19,691 nucleotides of DNA from Ruminococcus sp. (GCA_004556705.1 SFGA01000049.1:1-19691); one strand, 5' to 3'; shown: positions 1 through 7,508, counted from the first letter of the stretch. The notes: generated by a model not told the origin, from the sequence alone. Numbers and translations are program-made.

Positions 1-127
1 TTCCGCTACGCTCCACTCAAAAGGCGTTCAAAAACATTGTACTATATTTTGACTTATTTTTTTATCAAAAATGGGTCACATCTATTTACAACGCAGACTG
101 CTTTTTTTGAAAAATATTCTAAATTGC

Positions 128-156
128 TTGATTGTTCGACAATAAAATGCTATAAT
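128..156 (+). promoter_or_regulatory. Promoter of the defence operon with operator-like palindrome
   Basis: The -35 box TTGATT (128-133) and -10 box TATAAT (151-156) are separated by 17 bp, with an extended -10 TG at 148-149. A perfect inverted repeat, ATTGT-TCG-ACAAT (131-143), overlaps the -35 box and the spacer. This is where an XRE-type autoregulator encoded by the first gene (188) would be expected to bind. The boxes and palindrome are visible in the sequence; regulator binding is inference. Confidence 0.65.
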
Positions 157-187
157 CATGTTAGATATACTATAAGGAGAATTTAGA

Positions 188-415
188 ATGAAGATATCTG
201 AGAGCATAAAGATTGCCCGCCAGAACGCTTTCCTCACACAAGAGGAATTCGCAAAAGAATTGAATGTTTCTGCTTGCACGGTTAATCGTTGGGAAATGGG
301 TAAAGCTCGTCCGAACAACAATGCAATGAAACATATCAAGGTGTTTTGTGAATCTAACGGTATTGATTTTGAGGAAATTAAGACAGCATGGATTTCCAAC
401 ACGGAGGATCAGTAA
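188..415 (+). CDS. XRE-family HTH regulator (C-protein-like controller of the RM system)
   Basis: A 75-aa protein made up almost entirely of one lambda-repressor/Cro-type HTH. The helix-turn-helix lies around residues 17-40 (TQEEFAKELNVS, then CTVNRWEMGKARP). AAGGAG at 174-179 sets the ATG at 188. Its stop codon overlaps the methyltransferase start (TAATG at 413-417), so translation is coupled. A small HTH gene directly ahead of restriction-modification genes is typical of controller (C) proteins, which time methyltransferase before nuclease expression. The promoter carries a palindrome that could be its operator. The HTH assignment is firm; the controller role is inferred from position. Confidence 0.85.
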   Translation: MKISESIKIARQNAFLTQEEFAKELNVSACTVNRWEMGKARPNNNAMKHIKVFCESNGIDFEEIKTAWISNTEDQ

Positions 416-1482
416 TGAAAGCAAAAGAATTCAAGTTAGGCGAACTGTTTTGCGGCCCGGGTGGAATTGCCTGCGGTGCCACGCGTTCTCATAGTGCCGA
501 TGGAAAGCTTTCAGTAGTGCATGCATGGGCAAATGACTATGACTCAGATACATGTGAAACATATATAAAGAATATCTGCCCAAACTCCCCTGAGAGCGTA
601 TACTGTGGTGATGTTAGAGAATTAGATATCAAAAAACTTGGCAAAATAGATGCTTTTTGCTATGGATTTCCGTGCAATAGTTTTTCTAATGTGGGGAAAC
701 ATCAAGGCTTGGAGAATGAAAAGTTCGGCCAACTCTACTGGTACGGAATTGAGGTTCTGAAAGAATACCAGCCGGAATGGTTTGTCGCTGAAAATGTATC
801 CGGAATTCGTTCCGCCGGCTCGGGTGACTTTAAGATAATATTGGAAGACATGCGTGCGGCAGGTTATAAGCTTAATGTGAATCTTTATAAAGCGGAGCAG
901 TATGGAATCCCTCAGACACGCCACAGAGTAATCATTGTGGGGATTAGAAATGACATTCCGGTAGAATATAAAGTTCCCAGTCCTGAGATCTATGCGAATT
1001 GTGATATATCCTCCCGTACAGCTCTCTCAAATATTGCTACCGATGCTTTCAATAATGAACACCGCACACTTTCAAAGAAAGTGGTAAAACGGCTTTCATA
1101 TATTCGCCCTGGAGAAAATGTGTGGCAAGCCGAAGAACGTCTCGGTAGTAAATTCCCCGAGGAACTGAAAATACAGACAAAGACTAAAATTAGCCAAATC
1201 TATAGAAAATTGGACCCTGATAAGCCGGCATACACTGTAACCGCTGCCGGTGGCGGTGGAACATTTATGTATCATTGGACCGACCGTGAGCTGACTAACA
1301 GAGAACGTGCAAGAATACAGACTTTCCCTGACACTTACGAATTTGTCGGGAACTACAGCAGTGTTCGAAAACAAATTGGAATGGCAGTTCCGTGCAAACT
1401 TTCTGAAATAGTTATAACGGCAATACTGAATAGCTTTGCAGGAATTGACTATCCATCGATAAGTGCAAATTTGGAGGAATAA
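415..1482 (+). CDS. DNA (cytosine-5-)-methyltransferase 1 (RM system)
   Basis: A 355-aa C5-cytosine DNA methyltransferase that would transfer a methyl group from S-adenosylmethionine to cytosine in the host's recognition sites. Motifs in order: I LFCGPGG (about 11-17); IV with catalytic Cys, GFPCNSFS (P86-C87); VI ENV (126-128); VIII QTRHR (167-171); a variable target-recognition region (about 180-275); IX RELTNRERARIQTFPD; X QIGMAVP near the C-terminus. The start at 415 is chosen because GGAGG (403-407) lies 7 nt upstream and it overlaps the regulator stop. An in-frame ATG at 388 lacks such a site and lies inside the regulator gene. The nuclease gene follows 3 nt downstream. It is distinct in sequence from the second methyltransferase at 2576. 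Confidence 0.95.
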   Translation: MKAKEFKLGELFCGPGGIACGATRSHSADGKLSVVHAWANDYDSDTCETYIKNICPNSPESVYCGDVRELDIKKLGKIDAFCYGFPCNSFSNVGKHQGLENEKFGQLYWYGIEVLKEYQPEWFVAENVSGIRSAGSGDFKIILEDMRAAGYKLNVNLYKAEQYGIPQTRHRVIIVGIRNDIPVEYKVPSPEIYANCDISSRTALSNIATDAFNNEHRTLSKKVVKRLSYIRPGENVWQAEERLGSKFPEELKIQTKTKISQIYRKLDPDKPAYTVTAAGGGGTFMYHWTDRELTNRERARIQTFPDTYEFVGNYSSVRKQIGMAVPCKLSEIVITAILNSFAGIDYPSISANLEE

Positions 1483-1485
1483 AAA

Positions 1486-2565
1486 ATGATTCCGAGACTG
1501 GATGATATTACAAAAGAACCGACTTTCATCACATCTTCTTTTGATGAGCCTGTTCTTTATGCTCCCGCGAGGGTTGAAAACTTATCGCCTTGTAATTCTT
1601 TGAAAATTATAACTGCGTTTACCGATTGTGATAGAATTTCCACCCATATGATTGCACTTGCCGAAGGCATGAAAACCGGAAGATTTGTAAAGGGATTGTC
1701 CGTCGAAATTATTCTCGGAATGACAAAATCGAGTCTTTCTCAAAAGAAGCATGAAGATATTTGCCGCCTGATTGGATTTCTCAACGGTTCAAAAGGTATG
1801 CCGAAGGTTTCGTGCCGCTATATTGTTCAAGGTCCTGAAGTGCATTCAAAAGTATATATTTGGGAAGCACCTGACAAAAATGGCAAAGTCCTACCGTATA
1901 TTGCATATTGCGGTTCACTCAACTATACGATGAACGCCTTTTACAAACGCAGAGAGTCGGTCAGCCAATGCAATTCTCTTGATGCGTATTATTACTATAA
2001 AGAGTTACTTTCTGATACCGTTGATTGTTTTGATTCAAGCGTTTCTGAAAAATTAAAGAATGTAGTGAACAATACAGCTGATGCTTTTGAAGAACCTGAC
2101 AATTCAGAAAAAGACTATCTGCTTTATGATAAGCAAACGCCCATTGACACGCTGAATGTATCTCTTTTGCGTGCTGACGGAAGCGATACCGGATATGGCT
2201 CCGGCATTAACTGGGGCATTCGCAAAAACGGAACAAAGCGTGATCAGAATCAGGCCTATATACCGTATAACCACAAGGATAAGAAAAAAGGATTCTTTCC
2301 GGATCGCATCAATCCAGATGACGAGAACTGTCCTATGTTCAAGGTTATCACGAAAGATTTTGGTTCTTTCCATATGCGTATGGCGCAACAAGGCAATAAA
2401 GCATTACATAGCGTTGAAAGTAATGCCATTCTCGGTGAGTGGATTAGGAAGAGAATCAATGCACCTAACGGAGGGTATGTGACCAAGCAAATGCTTGAAC
2501 TGTATGGTAAAACATATGTGACTTTTAGAAAGTATTCGGACGGTACTTATTTATTAGATTTTTAA
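1486..2565 (+). CDS. PLD-family restriction endonuclease (NgoFVII/BfiI type)
   Basis: A 359-aa protein with a phospholipase-D-type nuclease half and a separate C-terminal half. The single HxK motif is at H120-K122 (EVHSKVYIW), followed by GSLN at 143-146 and a downstream RRES (E157). This is the HxK...N...E pattern of PLD restriction enzymes, which dimerise to make one metal-independent active site. Residues about 210-359 (INWGIRKNG through GKTYVTFRKYSDGTYLLDF) fit the B3-like DNA-recognition domain that ends NgoFVII and BfiI. SD GGAGG (1473-1477) precedes the ATG. It sits between two cytosine methyltransferases, the order expected of an RM cassette. The PLD nuclease call is firm; the exact family and recognition site are inference. 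Confidence 0.85.
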   Translation: MIPRLDDITKEPTFITSSFDEPVLYAPARVENLSPCNSLKIITAFTDCDRISTHMIALAEGMKTGRFVKGLSVEIILGMTKSSLSQKKHEDICRLIGFLNGSKGMPKVSCRYIVQGPEVHSKVYIWEAPDKNGKVLPYIAYCGSLNYTMNAFYKRRESVSQCNSLDAYYYYKELLSDTVDCFDSSVSEKLKNVVNNTADAFEEPDNSEKDYLLYDKQTPIDTLNVSLLRADGSDTGYGSGINWGIRKNGTKRDQNQAYIPYNHKDKKKGFFPDRINPDDENCPMFKVITKDFGSFHMRMAQQGNKALHSVESNAILGEWIRKRINAPNGGYVTKQMLELYGKTYVTFRKYSDGTYLLDF

Positions 2566-2575
2566 GGGGAGAATT

Positions 2576-3508
2576 ATGCCGACAGTATGTAGCCTTTTCG
2601 CCGGAATCGGCGGAATTGATCTTGGATTCAAGCAAGCGGGCTTTGATATTATATGGGCAAATGAGTATGATACAGCCGCTTGTAAAACTTATCGGCATAA
2701 TTTCGACGGGTCAAATTTAGTCGAAGGTGATATACGCGATATTTCAGCCGATGATATTCCGGAATTTGATGTTCTGACAGCCGGCTTCCCATGTCAACCC
2801 TTCTCTATTGCCGGCAAACAAAAAGGGTTCAATGATAAACGCGGAAATTTGTTCTTTGAGATAGCCCGCATTATTGATGCGAAAAGGCCGAAGGTCGTTT
2901 TTCTTGAAAATGTGGCTAACCTGATGGAACACGATGATGGAAAAACATTTCTCGTTATATTCAGCTCATTAGCACAATTTGGCTACACCGTTTATTATAA
3001 AGTGATGGCTTCAAATGAATACGGGAACCTTCCTCAAATACGCAAACGAATCTATATTACTGCCGTTCACGAAAGCATTCAGCAGAGTTATAAGCATCCC
3101 GAACCTGTTGAACTGACATTAAAGTCAACGGACATCATTCATCGAAACGAACGTCAAAACGAAATCTATTACTATAACGGCAAAGTACTTTATCCGTATT
3201 TTGAAAGCAAAATGAAGGATAAGCATGCAATTTATCGCCCAACCGACACCGAGGTGCGCTGGACAAAAAATCAAATGTGTCCAACTTTGACTGCAAATAT
3301 GGGCACATACCCTGACCGCGTGCCAGTTGTGTGGGATGATTATGGAATAAGAAAGTTAACTCTACGAGAGTGTCTGGAATTTCAAGGGTTTCCAAATGAG
3401 TTTTATTTTCCGAATACTATTATGATAGAGGATGCTTATAAGCAGATTGGTAATTCGGTTAGCGTTCCGGTGATCAGAAGGATAGCAAAAAATATAAAAC
3501 TACTTTAA
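2576..3508 (+). CDS. DNA (cytosine-5-)-methyltransferase 2 (RM system)
   Basis: A 310-aa C5-cytosine methyltransferase. Motif I is SLFAGIGGIDLGF (6-18); catalytic motif IV GFPCQPFSIAGKQKGF (P72-C73); motif VI ENV (111-113); motif VIII QIRKR (154-158); motif IX KLTLRECLEFQGFPNEF; motif X QIGNSVSVPVI at the C-terminus. The target-recognition region (about 165-250) differs from that of the first methyltransferase, so the two probably modify different strands or sequences. AAGGGGAG lies 5-12 nt upstream of the ATG, 10 nt after the endonuclease stop. Two C5 methyltransferases around one endonuclease are common when the recognition site is asymmetric and each strand needs its own enzyme; that is inference here. 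Confidence 0.95.
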   Translation: MPTVCSLFAGIGGIDLGFKQAGFDIIWANEYDTAACKTYRHNFDGSNLVEGDIRDISADDIPEFDVLTAGFPCQPFSIAGKQKGFNDKRGNLFFEIARIIDAKRPKVVFLENVANLMEHDDGKTFLVIFSSLAQFGYTVYYKVMASNEYGNLPQIRKRIYITAVHESIQQSYKHPEPVELTLKSTDIIHRNERQNEIYYYNGKVLYPYFESKMKDKHAIYRPTDTEVRWTKNQMCPTLTANMGTYPDRVPVVWDDYGIRKLTLRECLEFQGFPNEFYFPNTIMIEDAYKQIGNSVSVPVIRRIAKNIKLL

Positions 3509-3536
3509 AGATATTTTTTATGCAAGGAAAAAGTAT

Positions 3537-5102
3537 ATGTCAATTATTATCACAAAAATTAAATTGTATAATTTTCGCCGTTTTCGAGAATATGTAATAG
3601 AGCCAAATGAAAAAAGTAATATACTCATTGGTGACAATGAGTCTGGAAAAAGTACAATTCTCGAAGCTATTGATATAGTTGCAAGCGGAAATAACCGCAG
3701 AATTGAATCAATCGGATTGGAAAATTTTTTAAACAAAAATGCTGTCACCGAGTTTAATAGCGGAAATCGTTATTATGATGACTTACCCCAAATGAGGGTC
3801 GAATTGTATCTCAGTGGAGTCTCCGATCCAACCGTTAATGGAGAGAATAATACAGAAAAAATTGAATGTGATGGCATTAAACTTGTATGCGAGCCAAATG
3901 AAGATTACAAAACAGAAATAACAGAATCATTGTCTGCACAATCTGATTATTTTCCTTATGAGTACTATTCCATACGTTTTTCTACTTTCGCTGATCAAGC
4001 GTATACTGGATATAAGAGAAAACTGCGTTGTGCAATGGTAAATAGCGACAATATGGATTCTGAATACGCAACTAATAATTTTATAAAGAGAACATATTTT
4101 CAATACACTGAAAGCGATACAAAAGAACGCGCAGTATTTAGAAGCAAGTATCGTCAAATGAAGAATTCTTTTTGCGTCAATAATTTAGGTGCACTCAATG
4201 AGCGCATTCCTCAAGATAAGCATTATACCTTTGGTCTCAAAAACAATTCGGCTTCTGACTTTGAAAACAGCTTAATGATATACGAGGATGAGATAGGCAT
4301 TGATAATAAAGGCACTGGAAAGCAAATTTTCATCAAAACTGATTTTGCATTAGAACATTCCGGTTCAAATGTTGATGTTGTATTGCTTGAGGAACCGGAA
4401 ACTCATTTGAGCCATGTCAATTTAAGAAAGTTAGTTCAAAGGATTTCTGAAACACAAAAGGGTCAGCTTTTCATAGCAACGCACAACAGCCTTATTTGTA
4501 CGAGATTGGAACTTAATAATGCTATAATTCTCCATTGCAACGACGAAAAAAAGCCAGTTACACTCAAAGACTTGCATTCTGATACTGCGAAGTACTTTAG
4601 GAAAGCACCTCCGGCAAGTATAACAGAGTTTGCGCTTTCCCGGAAGTCTATTCTTGTGGAAGGACCTGCCGAATACATTCTATTTGAAAGATTCTATAAA
4701 ACTGTATCAGGTCATAAACCTGAAGATGATGATGTACAGATTCTGGATGTACGTGGGTTAAGTTTTAAACGTTATTTGGATATTGCTTGCCTTACAACAG
4801 GAAGGGTTACAGTTGTAACTGACAATGATAAGGATGTTCAGAAACACTGCAAGGATAAATACGCGGATTATTCTGGTAACAACAACATTAAGATTTGTTA
4901 TGAAAAGGACGATACAAAACATACATTTGAAATCGTCTTATATTCAGATAATAGCGCTCTCTGTGATGAGTTGTTCCCTGATGATGCTCAACAATATATG
5001 TTAAACAACAAAACGGAAGCAGCTTACACATTGCTTTGTCAAAACAAAGACATCATCGTTCCAACATACATAAGAGAGGCGATCGAATGGATAAAAGAGT
5101 AA
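3537..5102 (+). CDS. OLD-family ATPase-TOPRIM nuclease, GajA-like (Gabija-like system)
   Basis: A 521-aa protein with an SMC/ABC-like ATPase split around a middle insertion, then a TOPRIM nuclease domain. Walker A GDNESGKST (32-40); signature-like NKGTGKQ (257-263); Walker B VDVVLLEEPE (279-288); H-loop ATHNS (H316). TOPRIM elements: VEGPAE (E375), LDVRGLSF (403-410) and the acidic TDNDKD (D429, D431, D433). Class 2 OLD proteins are defined by a neighbouring UvrD-type helicase, which is present here, overlapping by 16 nt. In Gabija, GajA assembles with GajB and cuts DNA when nucleotide levels fall. It is slightly shorter than the B. cereus prototype (about 580 aa). SD AAGGA (3524-3528), 28 nt after the methyltransferase. 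It is more AT-rich than the flanking liv genes, consistent with transfer. Confidence 0.88.
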   Translation: MSIIITKIKLYNFRRFREYVIEPNEKSNILIGDNESGKSTILEAIDIVASGNNRRIESIGLENFLNKNAVTEFNSGNRYYDDLPQMRVELYLSGVSDPTVNGENNTEKIECDGIKLVCEPNEDYKTEITESLSAQSDYFPYEYYSIRFSTFADQAYTGYKRKLRCAMVNSDNMDSEYATNNFIKRTYFQYTESDTKERAVFRSKYRQMKNSFCVNNLGALNERIPQDKHYTFGLKNNSASDFENSLMIYEDEIGIDNKGTGKQIFIKTDFALEHSGSNVDVVLLEEPETHLSHVNLRKLVQRISETQKGQLFIATHNSLICTRLELNNAIILHCNDEKKPVTLKDLHSDTAKYFRKAPPASITEFALSRKSILVEGPAEYILFERFYKTVSGHKPEDDDVQILDVRGLSFKRYLDIACLTTGRVTVVTDNDKDVQKHCKDKYADYSGNNNIKICYEKDDTKHTFEIVLYSDNSALCDELFPDDAQQYMLNNKTEAAYTLLCQNKDIIVPTYIREAIEWIKE

Positions 5103-6097
5103 TTTTCGCAGTTGCAGGATCGGGAAAAACAACTTATATTGTCGAAAATCTATCTTCAAATAAGCGATCGTTGATTATTACCTACACCGACGGTAACTAT
5201 GATAATCTTTCAAGAAAAATTTTGGCAAAGTTTGATGGGATATGGCCATCTAATGTTACTCTGATGACCTATTTCTCATTTCTTTACAACTTTTGTTATA
5301 AGCCATATTTGGCGGATAGAGTTCGAGCAAAAGGAATCACTTTCAAAAGTAATAACAATAAATATGCAAAGCAATCATCTATAGATTACTACCTAAATCC
5401 ATTAGGATTCTTATATAGCAATAGACTTGCGTTCTTCTTCGAGAGAACAAATGTGCTATCAAAGATAATAGGTCGTATTGAGAAATTTTTTGATGAGCTA
5501 ATTATTGATGAAATACAGGATATTGGTGGACGAGATTTTGATTTCCTTGAGTCTATTATGGAAGCAAATTTAAATATGCTGTTTGTAGGAGATTTTTATC
5601 AACACACTTTCGATACAAGCCGTGACGGTAACAAAAATAATACTTTATTCGATGATAAAGCAAAGTATGAAGCGAGATTTAAAGCAAAAGGTTTTCTGTG
5701 CGACAACACAAGTCTAATAAATAGTTGGCGTTGTAGCAAAAATGTTTGCCAATTTGTATCAGATAATTTAGGTATTAGTATTTGCTCTAATAGACCAGAA
5801 AATGATAACACAATTATTAAGATAATAACTGACTCGGAAATAATTGACGAGCTTTTGATGAATCACAACATAATTAAACTGCACTACCAAAACGGTTCAA
5901 AACATGGATATATGCATAAAAACTGGGGAGAAACAAAGGGCGAAGACAAATACGATGATGTCTGCGTACTACTAAACAAGACCGCATCAAAGAAAATGGC
6001 AACTCAAAAGCTATATGAGTTGCCTCCACTCACCAAAAATAAGCTCTATGTTGCAATAACACGAGCAAGAGGAAATGTATATATATTCGATGAATAA
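5087..6097 (+). CDS. Compact UvrD/PcrA-like helicase, GajB-like
   Basis: A 336-aa superfamily 1A helicase-like protein. Motifs in order: Walker A AVAGSGKTT (8-16); Ia LIITYTDGNYDNL (29-41); II IIDEIQD (139-145); III FVGDFYQ (166-172); IV SWRCS (213-217); V-like GETKGEDKYDDV (281-292); VI LYVAITRARG (320-329). All ATPase motifs are present, but it is much shorter than typical GajB (about 490 aa) or UvrD (about 720 aa), so the 1B/2B accessory subdomains are minimal or absent. The start at 5087 begins MDKRVIFAVAGSGKTT, with GAGAGG upstream. It overlaps the nuclease gene by 16 nt, implying translational coupling. An upstream in-frame start at 5036 would add 17 residues lying inside the previous gene and is less likely. 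Confidence 0.85.
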   Translation: MDKRVIFAVAGSGKTTYIVENLSSNKRSLIITYTDGNYDNLSRKILAKFDGIWPSNVTLMTYFSFLYNFCYKPYLADRVRAKGITFKSNNNKYAKQSSIDYYLNPLGFLYSNRLAFFFERTNVLSKIIGRIEKFFDELIIDEIQDIGGRDFDFLESIMEANLNMLFVGDFYQHTFDTSRDGNKNNTLFDDKAKYEARFKAKGFLCDNTSLINSWRCSKNVCQFVSDNLGISICSNRPENDNTIIKIITDSEIIDELLMNHNIIKLHYQNGSKHGYMHKNWGETKGEDKYDDVCVLLNKTASKKMATQKLYELPPLTKNKLYVAITRARGNVYIFDE

Positions 6098-6166
6098 TAA
6101 AAATATTTGCATTGTAAATATGTTTTTGTTTGAAAGTTACTATTTGTTAAATTTTGAGGTGTAGTT

Positions 6167-7066
6167 ATGGAAGATAAAATAAAATTCACACCCGAACAAA
6201 AAGATGAATTAGTCGCATTCTTTCAGAATAATGACTTCACGGCAAATATAGCACTGGAACGAGAGCACAATTCCGAAGGCGAACAGGCTGAGATATTTAT
6301 TCGCACAAAGAAGATTTTCGGTGAATACTGGCTCGGCAATCTCCGTAAAATCGGAGTCAAACGGAAGATGAAAAACTTATCCAAAGATCATCCGGTAAAC
6401 TTTTTGGAGAACGCTGACGCGGATTATTTTTCCGAACAGATTTCTGACATCTACACAGACCCGGACAAGCTGAGCGAGTATATTGATCGTTTTTTTGAAA
6501 TGTACGAGGAACCGGTTATGCTCGGCCTTGATTGCTATGCGAAATCGGTAGGCAAAGAGGTTGACGATCTTGCCGACGAAGAAATACATACGGTAGTCGA
6601 AAGGGTTGCCGGAGTAATTGACGAAACGCTGATTGAAACGGTTATGCAAGGACAGCAGGTGCCGCAAATTTTCGGCATTTCCAAAAAGATTCCGCAACAC
6701 GAAGATTTTACAGAAAAATTAAGTCAGGATAAAATTAACTTTTACAACAAGTGGACGCACGCAAAAACAAAGCTCGGTGCCCCGCTCCTCTTCTGCGAGT
6801 TATCGGAAGACGAGTCAACCGGCATTGAGGGTGCAAGGAATTTCTTTGATAACAATCCTGCAGAGGAACAGCGGTATAAATTTTTGCGTGAAGAATTTGC
6901 AAAAACCTTGAACAGTACGGATCGGGAAATCTATTATCTGGCAGAACAGGGCTACAAGCAGAAAGAAATTGCACAGCGCCTCGGATACAAAACCCACAGT
7001 GCAGTCAGCAAGCGAATGAAAATAATGAATAAGGATTTCAAAAAATTCTTAGGATTTGAAAGCTGA
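6167..7066 (+). CDS. Unrecognised protein with C-terminal sigma-region-4-like HTH
   Basis: A 299-aa charged, soluble protein with no signal peptide or membrane segment. Residues about 250-290 (STDREIYYLAEQGYKQKEIAQRLG, then SAVSKRMKIM) match the pattern of sigma-70 region 4 or LuxR-type HTH domains. The N-terminal 240 residues are rich in Glu/Lys and predicted helical, and I do not recognise them as a known family. SD GAGGTG (6156-6161) lies 5 nt before the ATG. It starts 69 nt after the helicase and ends at a strong terminator (7081-7117), so it may be the last gene of the defence transcript or an independent element gene. A role as a transcriptional regulator of the element is inferred from the HTH only. 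Confidence 0.7.
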   Translation: MEDKIKFTPEQKDELVAFFQNNDFTANIALEREHNSEGEQAEIFIRTKKIFGEYWLGNLRKIGVKRKMKNLSKDHPVNFLENADADYFSEQISDIYTDPDKLSEYIDRFFEMYEEPVMLGLDCYAKSVGKEVDDLADEEIHTVVERVAGVIDETLIETVMQGQQVPQIFGISKKIPQHEDFTEKLSQDKINFYNKWTHAKTKLGAPLLFCELSEDESTGIEGARNFFDNNPAEEQRYKFLREEFAKTLNSTDREIYYLAEQGYKQKEIAQRLGYKTHSAVSKRMKIMNKDFKKFLGFES

Positions 7067-7080
7067 ATAAGTAAAAATTT

Positions 7081-7117
7081 ACGGCGATGTTCTTGAAAAA
7101 GAGCACCGCCGTTTTTT
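7081..7117 (+). terminator. Rho-independent terminator closing the cargo region
   Basis: The arms ACGGCGATGTTC (7081-7092) and GAGCACCGCCGT (7101-7112) pair with one mismatch and one G-U pair, followed directly by six T (7112-7117). It lies 14 nt after the stop of the HTH protein gene, so it separates the cargo from the mobilization module. Confidence 0.85.
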
Positions 7118-7364
7118 ATGTCTCAAAATAAATTTTGAATGCTACTCAAAATTTTTTCGGATCACAGGAACATTTTTTGATTTTAACCTTGTACTGTATA
7201 TAGAGGGAAAGAATGAATTATTACTCTCGGAAATATTTTTCCCTTTTAATGTTATATCTATGAAACAAATTTATTACCGCTACAACTGCTACATAGGCAT
7301 AATGATGACCGGCTGAAAAGTCGGTCTTTTGTTATGCCTGATTTTTGAAAGGAGATGATGAAAA
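7118..7364 (+). other. AT-rich intergenic leader of the mobilization module
   Basis: About 250 nt without a recognisable gene. It contains a possible weak promoter (TTGATT at 7177-7182, TATAGA at 7199-7204, 16-bp spacer), a weak hairpin AGGGAAA (about 7204-7210) with TTTCCCT (about 7241-7247), and the structured element described at 7295-7339. AAAGGAG at 7348-7354 introduces the short peptide gene that follows. No other signal is seen. Confidence 0.4.
7295..7339 (+). ncRNA. Two-tier hairpin with GAAA tetraloop (cis-acting RNA or DNA structure)
   Basis: The outer stem AGGCATAA (7295-7302) pairs perfectly with TTATGCCT (7332-7339). The inner stem GACCGGCT (7307-7314) pairs with AGTCGGTC (7319-7326), with one G-U wobble and a GAAA tetraloop (7315-7318). 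The internal loop is asymmetric (4 nt against 5 nt). It lies just upstream of AAAGGAG and the short peptide gene. It could be a cis-regulatory RNA, an attenuator, or part of an origin of transfer. The structure is clear; its class and function are unknown. Confidence 0.5.
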
Positions 7365-7508
7365 TTGATTGTATTAAAAACGGCATTAGCTGATGGCATC
7401 GGTATAGCAAGCACTGAATTTGGGTGTACCAAATTCTATTCGCTTGCAAATGGCATCGCATTAGCAAGCAACGCATTTGGGTGCACACACCACAAACACA
7501 CTTGTTAG
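7365..7508 (+). CDS. Possible 47-aa peptide with internal 19-aa repeat
   Basis: A TTG start at 7365 follows AAAGGAG (7348-7354) at 10 nt and opens a 47-codon frame ending TAG at 7508. It contains two copies of a 14-residue motif, ADGIGIASTEFGCT (about 9-22) and ANGIALASNAFGCT (about 28-41). The copies are 57 nt (exactly 19 codons) apart and differ partly at synonymous third positions (GCT/GCA, TGT/TGC, ACC/ACA). Codon-phased spacing with synonymous change favours a translated peptide over a DNA-only repeat. The tail is His/Cys-rich (CTHHKHTC). There is no recognisable family. The DNA repeat could instead be a relaxosome-protein binding region, since it adjoins an oriT-like palindrome and a MobC-like gene. 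Confidence 0.4.
   Translation: MIVLKTALADGIGIASTEFGCTKFYSLANGIALASNAFGCTHHKHTC
7394..7486 (+). repeat. Two imperfect 36-bp direct repeats, 57-bp period
   Basis: Copies at 7394-7429 and 7451-7486 each start TGGCATCG, share AGCAAGCA and ATTTGGGTG, and end in AC, with about 28 of 36 positions identical. They are in codon phase with the putative peptide gene and lie next to the oriT-like inverted repeat. There are only two copies, so this is not a CRISPR array. Confidence 0.7.

Noticed and set aside
1..127. Search for the left attachment end of the element at the window start
   Set aside because: No copy of the tRNA-Gln repeat or other recognisable end is seen; the left boundary must lie outside the window.
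415..6097. Possible DISARM system (5mC methyltransferase, PLD protein, helicase)
   Set aside because: The PLD protein has the layout of a stand-alone restriction enzyme, the helicase is a short UvrD type rather than DrmA, and no DrmB-like protein is present. RM plus Gabija-like fits better.
7394..7486. Direct repeats considered as a CRISPR array
   Set aside because: Only two imperfect copies, spacing in codon phase and no cas genes nearby.
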